Numbered from the stretch's first letter, positions 10,417 through 20,381 are shown. The stretch is DNA of 64,000 bases from Microglena sp. YARC (GCA_022414725.1 CM039465.1:42924397-42988396), one strand, 5' to 3'. Numbers and translations: made by a program. The notes: generated by a model not told the origin, from the letters alone.

Positions 10417-11583
10417 GTAAGATGCGCGAGCTGTTATAGGCGGTTTGCTTGGGTGGGAAGCATTTGAGAACAATGGAGAGCTGTCGTAACTGTGAGATGT
10501 CTACACGCAAGCGACTAGTCACATGGATAGTACCAACACTGCCACACCACACTCCTGCATACAGAATGCAATAACATGGGGATTTACATAGCCAGTGTGT
10601 TGAAGAGTTGCAGTATCCCATGCCTCTCAACATAAAACTGGAGTTCTGCCCTGGGTTACCAAGGTATATCTTCCTTTAGGCTGCTCACTGTCTGGGGGGC
10701 AGCGTATACATGGATGGCACAGACAGTACAATAACAAACTCCTGAGTACAGAATGCAATCACAAGGGTAGTACAACTTTACTGCTCCACACTCCCGACTA
10801 CTCAACCCAATTACATATGGTTCTCCGTTGCCAGGGTGATGAAGAGTTGAAGTATTTCATGCCTGACAACGTTTCCGATCTGAGCTTTTTCGGTAAAGCC
10901 CTTCCTATCATGGTTTGGCAAGTCCTTTTAGCCTATTTGGTATACCCCTGGACTGTTTCAACTATCTCTCTACCTCCTTACCTCCTTACCTCCTTACCTC
11001 CATACATTCGTACATTCGTACATCCGTACATCCGTACATCCGTACATCCTTACATCCTTATCTCCTTATCTCCATACCTCCTTATCTCCTTACCTCCTTG
11101 CCTCCTTGCTTTGCCTCCTTGCCTCCTTGCCTCCTTTCCTTCTTGCATCTGTACTTCCTTACACCCTTACATCCGTACACCCTTACACACCTCCTCCCCT
11201 CCCACCCTCCACCCACCCACCCACTCCTCCACACCTACACACCTCTAACTGATTACAACTTCTCGGTTGACAGGATGTTGGAGAGTTGCTCAAACCATGC
11301 CTCATGCAGGAGTTCTGCACAGGGCAAACCCCCCACCCCCCCACCCCCACCCCTCCTCCCCTCCCACCCTCACCCACCCACCCACCCACCCACCCCTCAA
11401 AATGATCACAACTTCTCCGGCGACAGGATGCTGGAGAGCTGCTCCATACCATGCCTCACACAGGAGTTCTGCTCAGGGCTACCACCCACCCACCAACCCC
11501 TCCTCCCCTCCTCCCCTCCCACCCTCACCCACCCACCCACCCACCACCCACCCTCCAAATGGTCACAAATTCTCTGGCGACAG
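10417..11583 (+). repeat. LRR gene intron 1 with echoed splice sites
   Basis: A decayed copy of the exon 1 end plus donor lies at 10467-10500 (AATGGAGAGCTG..AACTGTGAGA). Two truncated copies of acceptor plus exon 2 start are at 11274 and 11427 (GACAGGATG(T/C)TGGAGAG); more diverged ones are near 10600 and 10840. In between are an R5 fragment (10880-10955), an 8-bp (TACATCCG/TACCTCCT)n tract (10976-11170) and C-rich filler. Confidence 0.7.
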
Positions 11584-11724
11584 GATGCTGGAGAGCTGCT
11601 CCATACCATGCCTCACACAGGAGTTCTGCTCAGGGCTACCCTCGCTAAAGAAGCTGTGGCTAGCAGAAAACGGGATCAAACAGCTTCCTGATACCTTAGG
11701 CGACCTTTCCAACCTGGACGCATT
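11584..11724 (+). CDS. LRR gene, exon 2
   Basis: Acceptor GGCGACAG/G at 11583 and donor GCATT/GTAAGT at 11725; 141 nt, phase 2 to phase 2. It encodes MLESCSIPCLTQEFCSG, then LPSLKKLWLAENGIKQLPD and LGDLSNLDA. This is one irregular Cys-containing repeat followed by a canonical 23-residue LRR (LxxLxLxxNxLxxLPxxLxxLxx). It is the only complete one of several tandem copies of this exon start. Confidence 0.75.
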
Positions 11725-11784
11725 GTAAGTAAGGACTGATATATCATACTGATTGTGTGTGTGTGACAGTGTGTGTGTGTGTTT

Positions 11785-11826
11785 GACACCTTAGGCGACC
11801 TTTCCAACCTGGACACATTGTAAGCC
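11785..11826 (+). pseudogene. Echo of exon 2 3' end and donor
   Basis: GACACCTTAGGCGACC, then TTTCCAACCTGGACACATTG and GTAAG repeat the end of exon 2 and its donor about 100 bp downstream. It lacks an acceptor and is intronic. Confidence 0.7.
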
Positions 11827-11974
11827 GGGAAGAGCAATATGATATCATATGATGCTGGCAGTCGGACTAGGCTAAAGTTACAATTTAAATACAATATCAT
11901 ATGATGCAATTTGTATGATATCATGTGATATGATACTCGCATTTGGTCACCATCCTATGATTTTACGGTCCCTT
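11824..11974. mobile_element. AT-rich palindromic MITE (family C), copy 1
   Basis: Begins near CGGGAAGAGCAATATGATATC and ends ACGGTCCCT. The interior is built from ATATGATATCATAT palindromes plus GCCGGCAG- and GGCTAAAGTTAC-like blocks. Better-preserved copies at 28880 and 32734 show ends AGGGAACGGCA and CCGGTCCCT. Confidence 0.6.
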
Positions 11975-12021
11975 ATTGTAAGGCCTTCCATCGGTACACA
12001 GCATCATAGGTAGCATTACAA

Positions 12022-12098
12022 AAAAGATGGCGCCTGAAGGGGCGTGGTGTTAAGGGGACCCTCCCGTACGCCGCAGCTGAGGAAAGTCACCATGGCAG
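12022..12098 (-). repeat. SINE-1 tail fragment
   Basis: The reverse complement matches the conserved 3' body of the SINE-1 family: CCATGGTGACTTTCC, then TCCCCTTAACACCACGCCCC. No tRNA-like head is present. Confidence 0.55.
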
Positions 12099-12219
12099 AC
12101 ATAGTAAGTGGGTTACCTCCACCCTCCAGGCAGTAGGGACTCCTTCATGCGACGTGTGGCAAGGATGCTGGTACAGGAGGCAATCGATTCATGGGTATCA
12201 TCATCATACACGGTTATCT

Positions 12220-12592
12220 CCGGCTAGAAGCTGCTGCTGGTAGCCGAAAAGAAAAGCCCTGAGTCCCTCCAGGGATGTTTTTTCAAATCTGAAAGTGGGT
12301 TTTTTCTAGCTTCATGGTTTTGCGCCTCGTCCAGGGACAGCTTGTTATAGCTTTTTTATAGCTTTTAAAGCCTTTTATAGCTTTTTAAGGCCATTTAGGG
12401 CAAACAAAAAACTTGTTTATTTTTATTTGTACAGCGACAGTTTGGGCCAAAACGGGGTCAAAAGTTGCAATCTCTATATAGAAGCTGCTGCTGGTAGCCT
12501 AAAAGAAAAGCCCTTAGAGTCCTTCCAGGAATTTCCTTCGAAATCTGACAGTTTTATTTTTCTAGCTTAGTGGTTTTGGGCCTCCTCCAGGG
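12220..12592 (+). repeat. R9 and R2 repeats (two tandem R2 starts)
   Basis: R9 is a short hairpin-like repeat (TAGAAGCTGCTGCTGGTAGC) at 12225 and 12480. R2 is a dispersed repeat: TCAAATCTGAAAGTGGG, TTTTTCTAGCTT, GGGCCTCCTCCAGGGACAGC, TATAGCTTTTTA, GGGCCATTT, then TGTACAGCGA and ACGGGGTCAAAAGTTGC. A nearly full R2 is at 12262-12480 and a truncated start at 12541-12592. R2 is concentrated in the introns of this LRR gene. Confidence 0.7.
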
Positions 12593-12810
12593 ACACCACC
12601 CACCCATCCCATCCCATCCACACCACACACACACCACACCACACCACACCACACCACACCACACCACACACACCACACCACACCACACCACACCACACAC
12701 TACACACACACCACACCCACACACTCACCCCACACACCCCACACACCCACCACACTCACCCACTAACGCACCTACACACAAACATAACACCACCACCACC
12801 ACCACCACCA
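12593..12810 (+). repeat. CA-rich low-complexity tract
   Basis: (CCACA)n and (CAC)n sequence just upstream of exon 3. It supplies the pyrimidine/A-rich end of the intron. Pro/Thr/His-rich open frames here are compositional. Confidence 0.8.
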
Positions 12811-12822
12811 CTCTTCACGAAG

Positions 12823-12880
12823 AGAGCTTGGCCAGAATTTGCTTCTAGCCCTCCCTGACAGTATCAGCAAGCTGACCAAG
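12823..12880 (+). CDS. LRR gene, exon 3
   Basis: A short 58-nt exon. Acceptor CGAAG/A at 12822 and donor ACCAAG/GTATGG at 12881, phase 2 to phase 0. With the split codon it reads L-ELGQNLLLALPDSISKLTK, an exact fit to LxLxxNxLxxLPxxIxxLxx. The phase-0 end matches the phase-0 start of exon 4, where the protein continues LVRLGLAANLF. The acceptor is weak (CA-rich rather than T-rich); frame and repeat register are the main support. Confidence 0.65.
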
Positions 12881-12884
12881 GTAT

Positions 12885-13135
12885 GGTAGTTTTTGTTTTT
12901 TCAAATCTGAGATTGGTTTAGCTTTATGGTTGTAGGCCATCTCCAGGGACAGCGTTATAGTGCCTTTTAACGCTTTTATAGCTTTTATAGCCTTTTATAG
13001 CTTTTCAGGGCCATATAGGGCAACAAACAAAAAAATATTTGTATAGCGATAATTTATCCAAAACGGTGTCAAAACTAGCGACCGCTATGTATATATATAT
13101 ATGTATTGGAAGAAAGCTGACCAAGGCATGGTGCT
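12885..13135 (+). repeat. R2 repeat and exon 3 donor echo
   Basis: R2 copy at 12890-13095 ending in a (TA)n tract. A short echo of the exon 3 end follows at 13113-13133 (AAGCTGACCAAGGCATGG against AAGCTGACCAAGGTATGG at the real junction). Confidence 0.65.
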
Positions 13136-13224
13136 CACAATTAAATCCCAGATAAGATGATGATTGAATTATATTGTAGAATTAAATGATCACTGTAGCA
13201 AGAACTCAGAGTTCCTGTCAGTAA

Positions 13225-13335
13225 ACAAATGTTTGAGGGTTGAGTTCATCAATGCTTTTTATTTTGAAGCCCTTTCTATCACGGTTGGGCAAGTCTCTTT
13301 AGCCTATTTGGCCTGCCCCTGGACTGTAACATACG
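13225..13335 (+). repeat. Dispersed repeat R5
   Basis: Shares GCCCTTTCTATCACGG, TTGGGCAAGTC, TTTAGCCTATTTGGCC and CCCCTGGACTG with copies at 10880, 36985, 46080 (minus) and 53285. Class unknown. Confidence 0.65.
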
Positions 13336-13369
13336 TACATACATGGTGAAGCTGTTGCTGAGTTGTTAA

Positions 13370-13825
13370 TCATAAAAGTGCTTGCTCAATCTCTTGTATT
13401 TATGAAGTTTATATAAATGCCTGTCGTATTTATGAAGTACACATAAATGCCTGTCGTATTTATGAAGTAGATGCAAATGCCTGTCGTATTAATGAAGTAC
13501 ACATAAATGCCTGTCGTATTTATGAAGTAGATGCAAATGCCTGTCGTATTTATGAAATATTTATAAATGCCTGTTGTATGTATGGAGTCGATATAAATGC
13601 CTGTTGTATGTACGAAGTAGATCTGAAAGCCTGTTGTATTTATGAAGTAGATATAAGTGCCTGGTGTATTAGTTAAGTAGATGTAACTGCCTGTTGTATT
13701 AGTTTAGTAGATATAAATGCCTGTTGTATATCTGAAGATATAAATGCCTGTTGTATATCTGAAGATATAAATGCCTGTTGTATATCTGAAGATATAAATG
13801 CCTGTTGTATATCTGAAGATATTGA
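13370..13825 (+). repeat. Minisatellite of about 27-30 bp, about 15 copies
   Basis: Unit ATAAATGCCTGTTGTATTTATGAAGTAG. The last four copies are nearly identical 27-mers built on GATATAAATGCCTGTTGTAT, a younger expansion at the 3' end. Confidence 0.85.
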
Positions 13826-14320
13826 CAACTAAAGGTATCAATTGTAAGATGTAAACAAATCCCCATTAGACCCACGATATGCGAATTAAATTTGTGAAGC
13901 ACGTTATGAAGTGTGAAGCAAATGTTTGCCATTTTACCATCAGGTGCATGAAAAACGTATGGGGGTCTTCTAGTTACGTGCTGGCAGTGCCAGGCATGTA
14001 ACTTTGGGTTTCCAGGCTTACCGGGTTTCGCTTTTTTTGTATGCCATTCACGTAGATGGGCTCCAAGCAGCCAACTGGCTGGCTGGAGCCTTGTAACCAG
14101 GTTCGAATATTAGAGTGGGTCAAGCCCCTCTGCCCCACCCAACCACCCACACACACACACAGGCAATCGCAAATAAACATAAAAACGTGAAAATATTGAT
14201 TCATCGGCTTTAAAAACGGGTTTCTTTTCTGTGCACGTGATTCGCGTAGATGGGCTCCAGCAGCTTACGCGCTGTCACATAGAATAATACGCTTTGTAGT
14301 ACCCTGATGTCAAGCTGCCC
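13826..14320. other. Intronic, no gene seen
   Basis: Contains two related 30-bp pieces (GTAGATGGGCTCCA near 14052 and 14245) and a short (CA)n. No exon fits the LRR frame here. Confidence 0.45.
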
Positions 14321-14329
14321 CGGCAAACA

Positions 14330-14886
14330 CCAACTCCTCTCAAACCTCCGTTTGGCCCCCTCCTGCCCCCTCCTGCCCCCCCCCCCACCCTTAAGCTTGT
14401 TCGACTTGGGCTTGCCACGAATCTATTCAGGGCCTCCCCCGCGCCCACGCCTACCCCTCCTTTTATGGTGCCCCCCTCACTCTCACCCACGCATCTCCCC
14501 TCACTTTGATGGTGTCTCCCTCGCCCTCGCCCACCTTGGTGCCCCCCCCCCCCGCCCCCCGCCCCCCTTACAGCTTGTTCGACTTGGGCTTGCCAGGAAT
14601 CTATTCAGGGCTTCCCCCGTGCCCACGCCTACCCCTCGTTTTTTATGGTGCCCCCCTCACTTTGATGAATGTCTCCCTCTCCCTCGCCCCACCTTGGTGC
14701 CCCCCCCCCCCCCCCCCCCCCCTTACAGCTTGTTCGACTTGCCCCCACCCCCCACCCCCCCGACCCCTACAGCTTGTTCCACCTGCCCCCCACCCCCCCA
14801 CCCCACCCCTACAGCTTGTTCAACTTGCCCCCCCCCCCCCCCCCCCCCCCCCCTTCCCCCCCCCTCCACCCACCCTCCTCTTACAG
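14330..14886 (+). repeat. Echo array of exon 4 acceptor
   Basis: Five partial copies of acceptor plus exon 4 start precede the real exon, with exon-like starts at 14396, 14574, 14729, 14773 and 14814. The first two extend about 45 nt into the exon (CTTGTTCGACTTGGGCTTGC). The last three stop after 12-15 nt and dissolve into C runs. Long Pro-rich open frames crossing this block are artefacts. Confidence 0.75.
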
Positions 14887-14966
14887 CTTGTCCGACTAGG
14901 GCTTGCCGCTAATCTATTCATGGCCTTCCCAGCACAGATCTGCTCCCTTGAGGGCCTTGAGATAAT
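14887..14966 (+). CDS. LRR gene, exon 4
   Basis: Acceptor CTCTTACAG/C at 14886 and donor GATAAT/GTAAGT at 14967; 80 nt, phase 0 to phase 2. It reads LVRLGLAANLFMAF, PAQICSLEG, LEI and begins exactly where exon 3 ends in the LRR period. Its final split codon (AT) takes A from exon 5 to give Ile, followed by DLSENKVSEV. Confidence 0.75.
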
Positions 14967-15002
14967 GTAAGTGTCATGCTGTGCTTTGTTTCGTTTTGTT
15001 TA

Positions 15003-15110
15003 CTGTCATGCAGGGGCAAGATTTGGGCCGCTTTGGTTGAAAAAAACTTTGGACCCCTCTAACTTTTGTACAACTTTATTTTTGGCTAAAAAAAAAACTT
15101 TGAGTTTCAC
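15003..15110 (+). repeat. Dispersed repeat R7, plus copy
   Basis: Contains GGCCGCTTTGGTTGAAAAAA, TTTGGACCCCTCTAACTTT and TGTACAACTTTATTTTTGGC. Present in reverse at 22160-22250. Confidence 0.7.
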
Positions 15111-15204
15111 ATAGTTTGAGGATAGGCTCTATCCAAAGCGAAGGTGCGGTACGGCAGCTTTTTTCTTGCCCCCCCCCTCGCTGTCAGGCATACATACTTA
15201 CATG

Positions 15205-15330
15205 CCCCCTCATCCCCGTTCGGAACGGGATGGCTCTATCGTAGAGCGATCCCGGATCGAACGGAAGCAGGTGCGTGGTCTTATCAGGTTGCTGGTTCGA
15301 ACCCCATCGAGGTCACCTGGGCCTATTTAT
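15205..15330 (+). repeat. SINE-2, tRNA-headed repeat
   Basis: Has an A-box-like GATGGCTCTATCGTAGAGCG and a B-box-like GGTTCGAACCCC about 80 bp apart, but not a full cloverleaf. Followed directly by an (ATTT)n tail (15325-15425). A reverse copy lies at 52760-52895. Both features fit a tRNA-derived SINE rather than a working tRNA gene. Confidence 0.65.
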
Positions 15331-15371
15331 TTATGTATTTATTTATGTATGTATTTATTTATTTATTATTT

Positions 15372-15423
<52 letters not shown>

Positions 15424-15477
15424 TGTACGTGCCCCTCCCTCCTTCGAGACCAGATTGAGAACAAAGTTTTGTTCTTA

Positions 15478-15715
15478 AATAAATAATAAATAAACAGCAC
15501 GCCTTGATACGAGGCGTGAGGTTGAGAAAGCCAGCCCGCTTGCTTGCGTTGGGGCCAACCACCAATGAAAGTGATTGGAGATGCCGTGATTTGTTTTTCA
15601 AATCTGAGAGTGTTTTTTCTAGATTTATTGTTTTGGGCCTCCTCCAGGGACAGCGTTTTAGTGCTTTCTATAGCTTTTTATAGCTTTTTAGGGCCATTAA
15701 GGGCAAAACATTCCT
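15478..15715 (+). repeat. R8 and R2 fragments
   Basis: R8 (GCACGCC, TACGAGGCGTGAGGTTGAG, CCAGCCCG) follows an (AAAT)n stretch at 15478-15575; other copies are at 6838, 35930 and 36845. A partial R2 is at 15593-15712. Confidence 0.65.
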
Positions 15716-15884
15716 GTGGAGATGTGCTGTAGTGTATGTCTGCCATACGGGGCCTGGCCAGTCTAATGCCCAGTTTACCAGAAATGCAAAACTAACCCCT
15801 AACCAACCAGCCCAGCACCCAGCCCCCAACCAACCCTGCCCCCAACCATGTGTGCCATTTTACGTACCTCATGCCATCCCGTTT

Positions 15885-16078
15885 CGACGAATGGCTCAAT
15901 GGTAGAGCTCGTTGAAAAAACAAGGTGTGTGTTTCAAATCCCTACACATGCGCTTCAGTGTTTTCAGTCGCTGTCAACCGCCATGGTAGCTTTTCCCGGG
16001 TAAATTAGCAGCCCATTATCTATCGCCGTAAGACGGGGCTCCATTAATACCACGCCCCACCAGGCGTTCTCATTACAT
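15885..16078 (+). repeat. SINE-1, copy with tRNA-like head
   Basis: Head with A-box-like GAATGGCTCAATGGTAGAGC and B-box-like GTTTCAAATCCC. The conserved body runs GTCAACCGCCATGGTAGC, CGCCGTAAGACGGGGCTCC, ATTAATACCACGCCCC and ACCAGGCGTTCTCATTAC. The same body occurs behind different heads at 23932-24125 (minus), 26785-26935 and 56720-56920. Confidence 0.75.
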
Positions 16079-16079
16079 A

Positions 16080-16330
16080 CTTAGTTTTAGTCTGAGTATA
16101 TGTTCACTGTCAGCAGTTTGGAGGTGGAGGTGGTGGTGGTGGTGTAGGTTTGCCGTGTTCAGGCTTGGCTACGTAACTGCAAGCATGGGTAGTAGATACT
16201 AGGTTTAAGTGTAAGTATATGCTCACTGTCTGCAGTTTGGTGGTGGTGGTGGTGGTGGTGGTGGTATAGGTTTTGCCGTGTTCAGCTTGGCTGGGTAAAA
16301 TGCAAGCATGCATGGGACATAAATTCTAAG
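16080..16330 (+). repeat. Two-copy tandem with (TGG)n
   Basis: Two 115-120-bp units: TAAGT(C/G)TGAGTATATG, CACTGTC, GCAGTTTGG, a (TGG)n run, then TTGCCGTGTTCAG. Confidence 0.7.
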
Positions 16331-16349
16331 TTTGATTAGATGCTCAATC

Positions 16350-16720
16350 AGCCACCAATACTTACATGCCCCTTCATTCCCCAGAGACCTGAGTGAAAAC
16401 GAGGTGTTGCAGTCATAGCTTTCCTTTTCAGCTATGAGCAGCAGCTTCTAGGCAGCTCCTGTCACTTTCCATGCCCCCAACCATGTGTGTCATTACCAAT
16501 ACTTGCATGCACCTCCACTCCCCAGAGACCTAAGTGGCTCCCTTAACACCATTCCCCACCAGGTGTTATCATTACTTTGACTGAGGCGGGTGTACAAAGC
16601 AAGCGCACAATCCACAACTTCACCCGGCCACTCACGTACCCATGCACACACCCATGCACGCACCATTCACACACCCATTCACCCATTCACACAATAATTA
16701 CATGCCCCTTCACTCCCCAG
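16350..16720 (+). repeat. Echo array of exon 5 acceptor
   Basis: Two truncated copies of acceptor plus exon 5 start (CACTCCCCAGAGACCT(G/A)AGTG) have exon-like starts at 16385 and 16526. An R9 snippet (16415-16465) and a SINE-1 tail (16535-16595) interrupt the echoes right after the exon stubs. Confidence 0.75.
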
Positions 16721-16858
16721 AGACCTGAGTGAAAACAAGGTGTCGGAGGTGACGTCTGCCATTAGGAGTTTGGCCAATCTAACCCGCCTCGACCTGCACA
16801 CCAACGAGCTGGAGACATTGCCAAATGAGGTGTCAGCCCTAACTAGCTTGAAAACCTT
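16721..16858 (+). CDS. LRR gene, exon 5
   Basis: Acceptor CACTCCCCAG/A at 16720 and donor ACCTT/GTGAGT at 16859; 138 nt, phase 2 to 2. It encodes two 23-residue repeats: DLSENKVSEVTSAIRSLAN (completing LEII from exon 4) and LTRLDLHTNELETLPNEV, then SALTSLKT. All LRR consensus positions are filled, including Asn at position 6 of each strand. Confidence 0.8.
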
Positions 16859-17451
16859 GTGAGTGGTCAGTCCTGTTGATGGTATGGGGCTTGGGGTTAA
16901 TAATGATACACTGCCTGAGCTTCCTTCAATCCCTGTGAGCTGTCAGTGCTGTTGATGGCCTGAGGCTTGAGGTTAAGAATGAGGCTCTGACAGAGCTTCC
17001 TTCAATCCTTGTCAGTTGCCAGTGCTGTTGATTGTGCAGGGTTTGGGGTTTATACCGATACGCTGCCCTAGCCTTCTGAAATCCCTGTGAGCTGTCAGTG
17101 CTGTTGATTGTGCAGGGTTTGGGGTTTATACCGATACGCTGCCCTAGCCTTCTGAAATCCCTGTGAGCTGTCAGTGCTGTTGATGGTGCAGGGTTCAGGG
17201 TTTATAGTGATATGCTGACCTAGCCTTCTGAAATCCCTGTGAGCTTTCAGTGCTGTTGATTGTCTAGGGTTCAGGGTTTATACCGATACGCTGCCCTAGC
17301 CTTCTGAAATCCCTGTGAGCTGTCCGTGCTGTTGATGGTGCAGGGTTCAGGGTTTATACCGATACACTGCCTGAGCTTCCTTACATACCTGTGAGCTGTC
17401 AGTGCTGCTGATGGTCTATGGCTTGGGGTTAAGACTGTAACTTGGTCATTT
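16859..17451 (+). repeat. Donor-seeded 76-bp minisatellite (left part)
   Basis: The array begins at the exon 5 donor: GTGAGTGGTCAGTCCTG TTGATGGT is the first copy of the unit GTGAGCTGTCAGTGCTG, TTGATGGTGCAGGG, TTTATACCGATACGCTGCCC, TAGCCTTCTGAAATCCCT. About seven copies here; the array resumes after an R1 insertion. Confidence 0.8.
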
Positions 17452-17695
17452 CTGGCGGTGCCCCCCCTTCTGGGGGGCGGGAGCCCCCAGTGTTACCCAT
17501 TTGTCCGTTCGTCCATCCATCCATCCATCCATCCATCCATCCATCCATCCATCCGTCTGACCGCGATGAAGCCCGACACGTCAGCCAACGGTCTCGTAAC
17601 TAACTCGCTTCCGTTGCCACCTGTCCCGTCGCTCGCGCATTCAGCTCTCCACGCATTTTTAGCGCGCAGGGGACGCTGCATATAATTTTACCTTC
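17452..17695 (+). repeat. R1 repeat, copy inside minisatellite
   Basis: R1 with an expanded (CCAT)n run at 17511-17553, ending CGCTGCATATAATTTT. It splits the 76-bp array in two, so it arrived after the expansion or expanded with it. Confidence 0.8.
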
Positions 17696-18135
17696 ACCGA
17701 TCCCTGTCAGTTGTCTGTACTGTTGATTGGTGCAGGGTTTGGGTTTATACCGAATCACAATCTACCTGAGCTTCCTTAAATCCTTGCCAGTTATCAGAAT
17801 GTTGATTGTGCATGGTTTGGGGTTTATACCAATACACTGCCCTAGCCTTCTGAAATCCCTGTCAGTTGCCAGTGCTGTTGATGGTGCAGGGTTCAGGGTT
17901 TATCCCGATACGCTGCCTGAGCCTTCTGAAATCCCTGTCAGTTGCCAGTGCTGTTGATGGTGCAGGGTTTGGGGTTTATCCCAATACGCTGCCCGAGCCT
18001 TCTGAAATCCTTGTCAGTTATCAGAAATGTTGATTGTGCATGGTTGGGGGTTTAAACCGATACGCTGCCCTAGCCTTTCTGAAATCCCTGTCAGTTGTCG
18101 GTGCTGTTGATGGTGCAGGGTTTGGGGTTATACCG
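17696..18135 (+). repeat. 76-bp minisatellite (right part)
   Basis: About six more copies of the exon 5 intron unit (CCCTGTCAGTTGCCAGTGCTG, GGGTTTATACCGATACGCTG). Short open frames here are periodic artefacts. Confidence 0.8.
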
Positions 18136-18610
18136 ATGATAATCTTGTTGAAGGTGACCCTCACCATCTCCGGGGTCATGTGGATGATCACCCACACCCA
18201 CACCCACACAACCTCCCCCCCCCCCCCCCTCCCCCCTACACCCCTACACCCCACCCCCTTACACACACCCAACCCCCCCGCCATTCACGCCTACACACCC
18301 ACACGCACAACCCCCTCGCCACACCACATACACCCACACAACCCCCCGACACTGCACTCACCCACCCAACACGCACAACCCCCCCACAACACACACATCC
18401 CCCCTCCCCCATCGAACCCCCCCCCTACCACACACACACACACACTACAGGGGAGGTTACACACACACACACACACAACACACACACACACACACTAAGG
18501 ACCGCCACACACCACACTACACACACCATGAGCACCACCACACACAGACAGCCCCTACACACACACACGACACACACACAACATTCCACACCACGGCACC
18601 AAAGCCTGCT
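18136..18610 (+). repeat. CA-rich low-complexity tract
   Basis: (CA)n, (ACACCC)n and (CACACA)n sequence. Open frames on either strand (Thr/His/Pro-rich or Val/Cys-rich) reflect composition only. Confidence 0.8.
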
Positions 18611-19199
18611 GCAGAACCTGTAGATGTCGCTCGTTGTCGGACTGCCCAAGCCTTTCTAAAAATCACTGTCGTCTATATGGTGCTGTTGATGGTCTGGTCC
18701 TTGGGTTAAAGAAAAGGACTTGCCCCGTCATAATTAACATGAATCCCCAATGATATTATGTAGGTATCAGACATATATGATAGGTAGCTCATATGTTGAG
18801 GAGTAATAATGTTATATATAATATTATTATCGTGATATAACCCATAACATTATATTGGAATAATATATAATATTATTGTCGGACGAGCTCTCACCATACG
18901 GATTTCGAATTTATTTGAAAAACTAATGATTATTGTGACTACTTTCAAACACATATTAGTTGCAAGTTCACTACTCATATGTTGATATGTGCATGTTCAC
19001 CTGGGCCTTTCCTGGGTTCAAAAGTACTGGGGTTTCAAAACTACTGGGGTTTCAAAAGTACTAGGGTTTGAGCTAGGTAGCAGATTGTGTTGATTTGGGT
19101 TCTTGGTAGTGATTTGGTCGAAGTGCTGGATCTCGGCATAGCGATAAGTTTAACCAAAACGGGGTCAAAAGTTGCGATCGCTATGTAAAGTGGGAAAGG
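18611..19199. other. Intronic, no gene seen
   Basis: AT-rich (TAATATTATTAT-type) to about 18990, a triplicated TACTGGGGTTTCAAAA piece at 19025-19075, then an R2 tail (ACGGGGTCAAAAGTTGCGAT) near 19160. Confidence 0.5.
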
Positions 19200-19410
19200 C
19201 CTATGCAGCGTCTCAAGCGACGTGGAAAATTGACGGAGTGTGTTGGTAATGGAACGACAGGTGGCAACGGACTGGAGCTGACCAAAGCAAGTTAGTTATG
19301 AGACAGTTGGCTGACTTGTCAGCCTTCAATTGTTTGGTCAGTCGCACAGACGGTTAACGGGGTGAATCTGGGGGCTCCTGCCCCCCAGGAGGGGGGGCTC
19401 TCCAAAAACA
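19200..19410 (-). repeat. R1 repeat, minus copy
   Basis: GCAGCGTCTCAAGCGACG through GAATCTGGGGGCTCCTGCC to GGGGGGGCTCTCC. Internally diverged from the other copies. Confidence 0.7.
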
Positions 19411-19599
19411 TTCTGCTGCTGAGTAAGGCTGCACTCCAGCATACTATTAAAATACATTTCCTCTTCTTTATATCAATTATATACATTTATATATGTATAT
19501 TAACTGTATATTAATATCAATTACATAATAGCCTGCATCTTAATATTTATAATATATATTGACACATATGCATGTAAGCATGCCACCTTTGGAAATGAT

Positions 19600-19795
19600 T
19601 TCAGTCAGTTTTTTTCTTTTCAAATTTGAAGTGGTTTTTTTCTATCTTTTCTGGTTTTAGGCTCCTCCAGGACAGCTGTTTATAGCTTTCATAGCTCTTT
19701 ATAGCTTTTTAGGGACATTAGGGCCATTTTTGTACAGCCGCAACTTGGGCCTAACCGGGGTCTAAGGTAGAGATCGCTATACGTACCGGGGGAAA
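19600..19795 (+). repeat. R2 repeat
   Basis: TTTTCTATCTTTTCTGG, GGCTCCTCCAGGACAGC, TATAGCTTTTTAGGG and CCGGGGTCTAAGG. Intervening 19411-19599 is AT-rich with nothing recognised. Confidence 0.7.
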
Positions 19796-19964
19796 AAGTC
19801 CCTGATTTCAGCATTTCGATACAAACATTGTGTCACCAACCACACAAAGGACTGACGAAACCCTGTGCGCAGGTCTGGTGGTTGGCCTCAGTGCAAGCAA
19901 GCAAACGAGCTGGCCCCCTTCCCCTTCCGCCTTGACTCAGGCGTACTATGTGTTTCAATGTATG

Positions 19965-20284
19965 CACAGGTCTCTGCACTCATACAAGCTGACATCTCTT
20001 CCAGGTAGCTTGGGATGCTGCACAACCATTACTTGGATCAACCTCACGTACTATGTATTTCAATGCCTGCACAGGTCTCTGCACTCAAACAAGCTGACAT
20101 CACTTCCAGATAGCTTGGGATGCTGCACAACCATTACTTGGATCAACCTCATGTACTATGTATTTCAATGTATGCACAGGTCTCTGCACTCAAACAAGCT
20201 GACATCACTTCCAGATAGCTTGGGATGCTGCACAACCATTACTTGGATCAACCTCACGTACTATGTATTTCAATGTATGCACAG
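19965..20284 (+). repeat. Three 105-bp echoes of exon 6
   Basis: Near-identical units with exon-like starts at 19970, 20075 and 20180, spaced exactly 105 bp, before the full exon at 20285. Each has CACAG/G, TCTCTGCACTCAAACAAGC and GCTTGGGATGCTGCACAACC, then turns back into intron (TACTATGTATTTCAATG) without the CAG/GTGGGT donor. Because 105 is divisible by 3 the block is open throughout and could be read through as 35-residue units. Confidence 0.8.
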
Positions 20285-20381
20285 GTCTCTGCACTCAAAC
20301 AAGCTGACATCACTTCCAGATAGCTTGGGATGCTGCACAACCATTACTTGGATCAGCCTCCATGCCAACAATCTGACTCAG
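20285..20381 (+). CDS. LRR gene, exon 6
   Basis: Acceptor TATGCACAG/G at 20284 and donor ACTCAG/GTGGGT at 20382; 97 nt, phase 2 to 0. It encodes SLHSNKLTSLPDSLGCCTT and ITWISLHANNLTQ. The last LRR strand is completed by exon 8's LPDSIGNL, which fits the 23-residue period exactly and argues against any exon in between. It is the only one of four tandem copies that keeps the donor. Confidence 0.75.

Noticed and set aside
14307..14970. Pro-rich 150-200-codon proteins
   Set aside because: C runs plus exon 4 echoes; only the last 80 nt form a credible exon.
15205..15330. Functional tRNA gene
   Set aside because: A and B boxes are present but too far apart for a cloverleaf. It is followed by an ATTT tail, with a second copy on the other strand at 52.8 kb.
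18034..18623. Thr/His/Pro-rich proteins from the CA-rich tract
   Set aside because: Low-complexity microsatellite translation in all frames, inside an LRR-gene intron.
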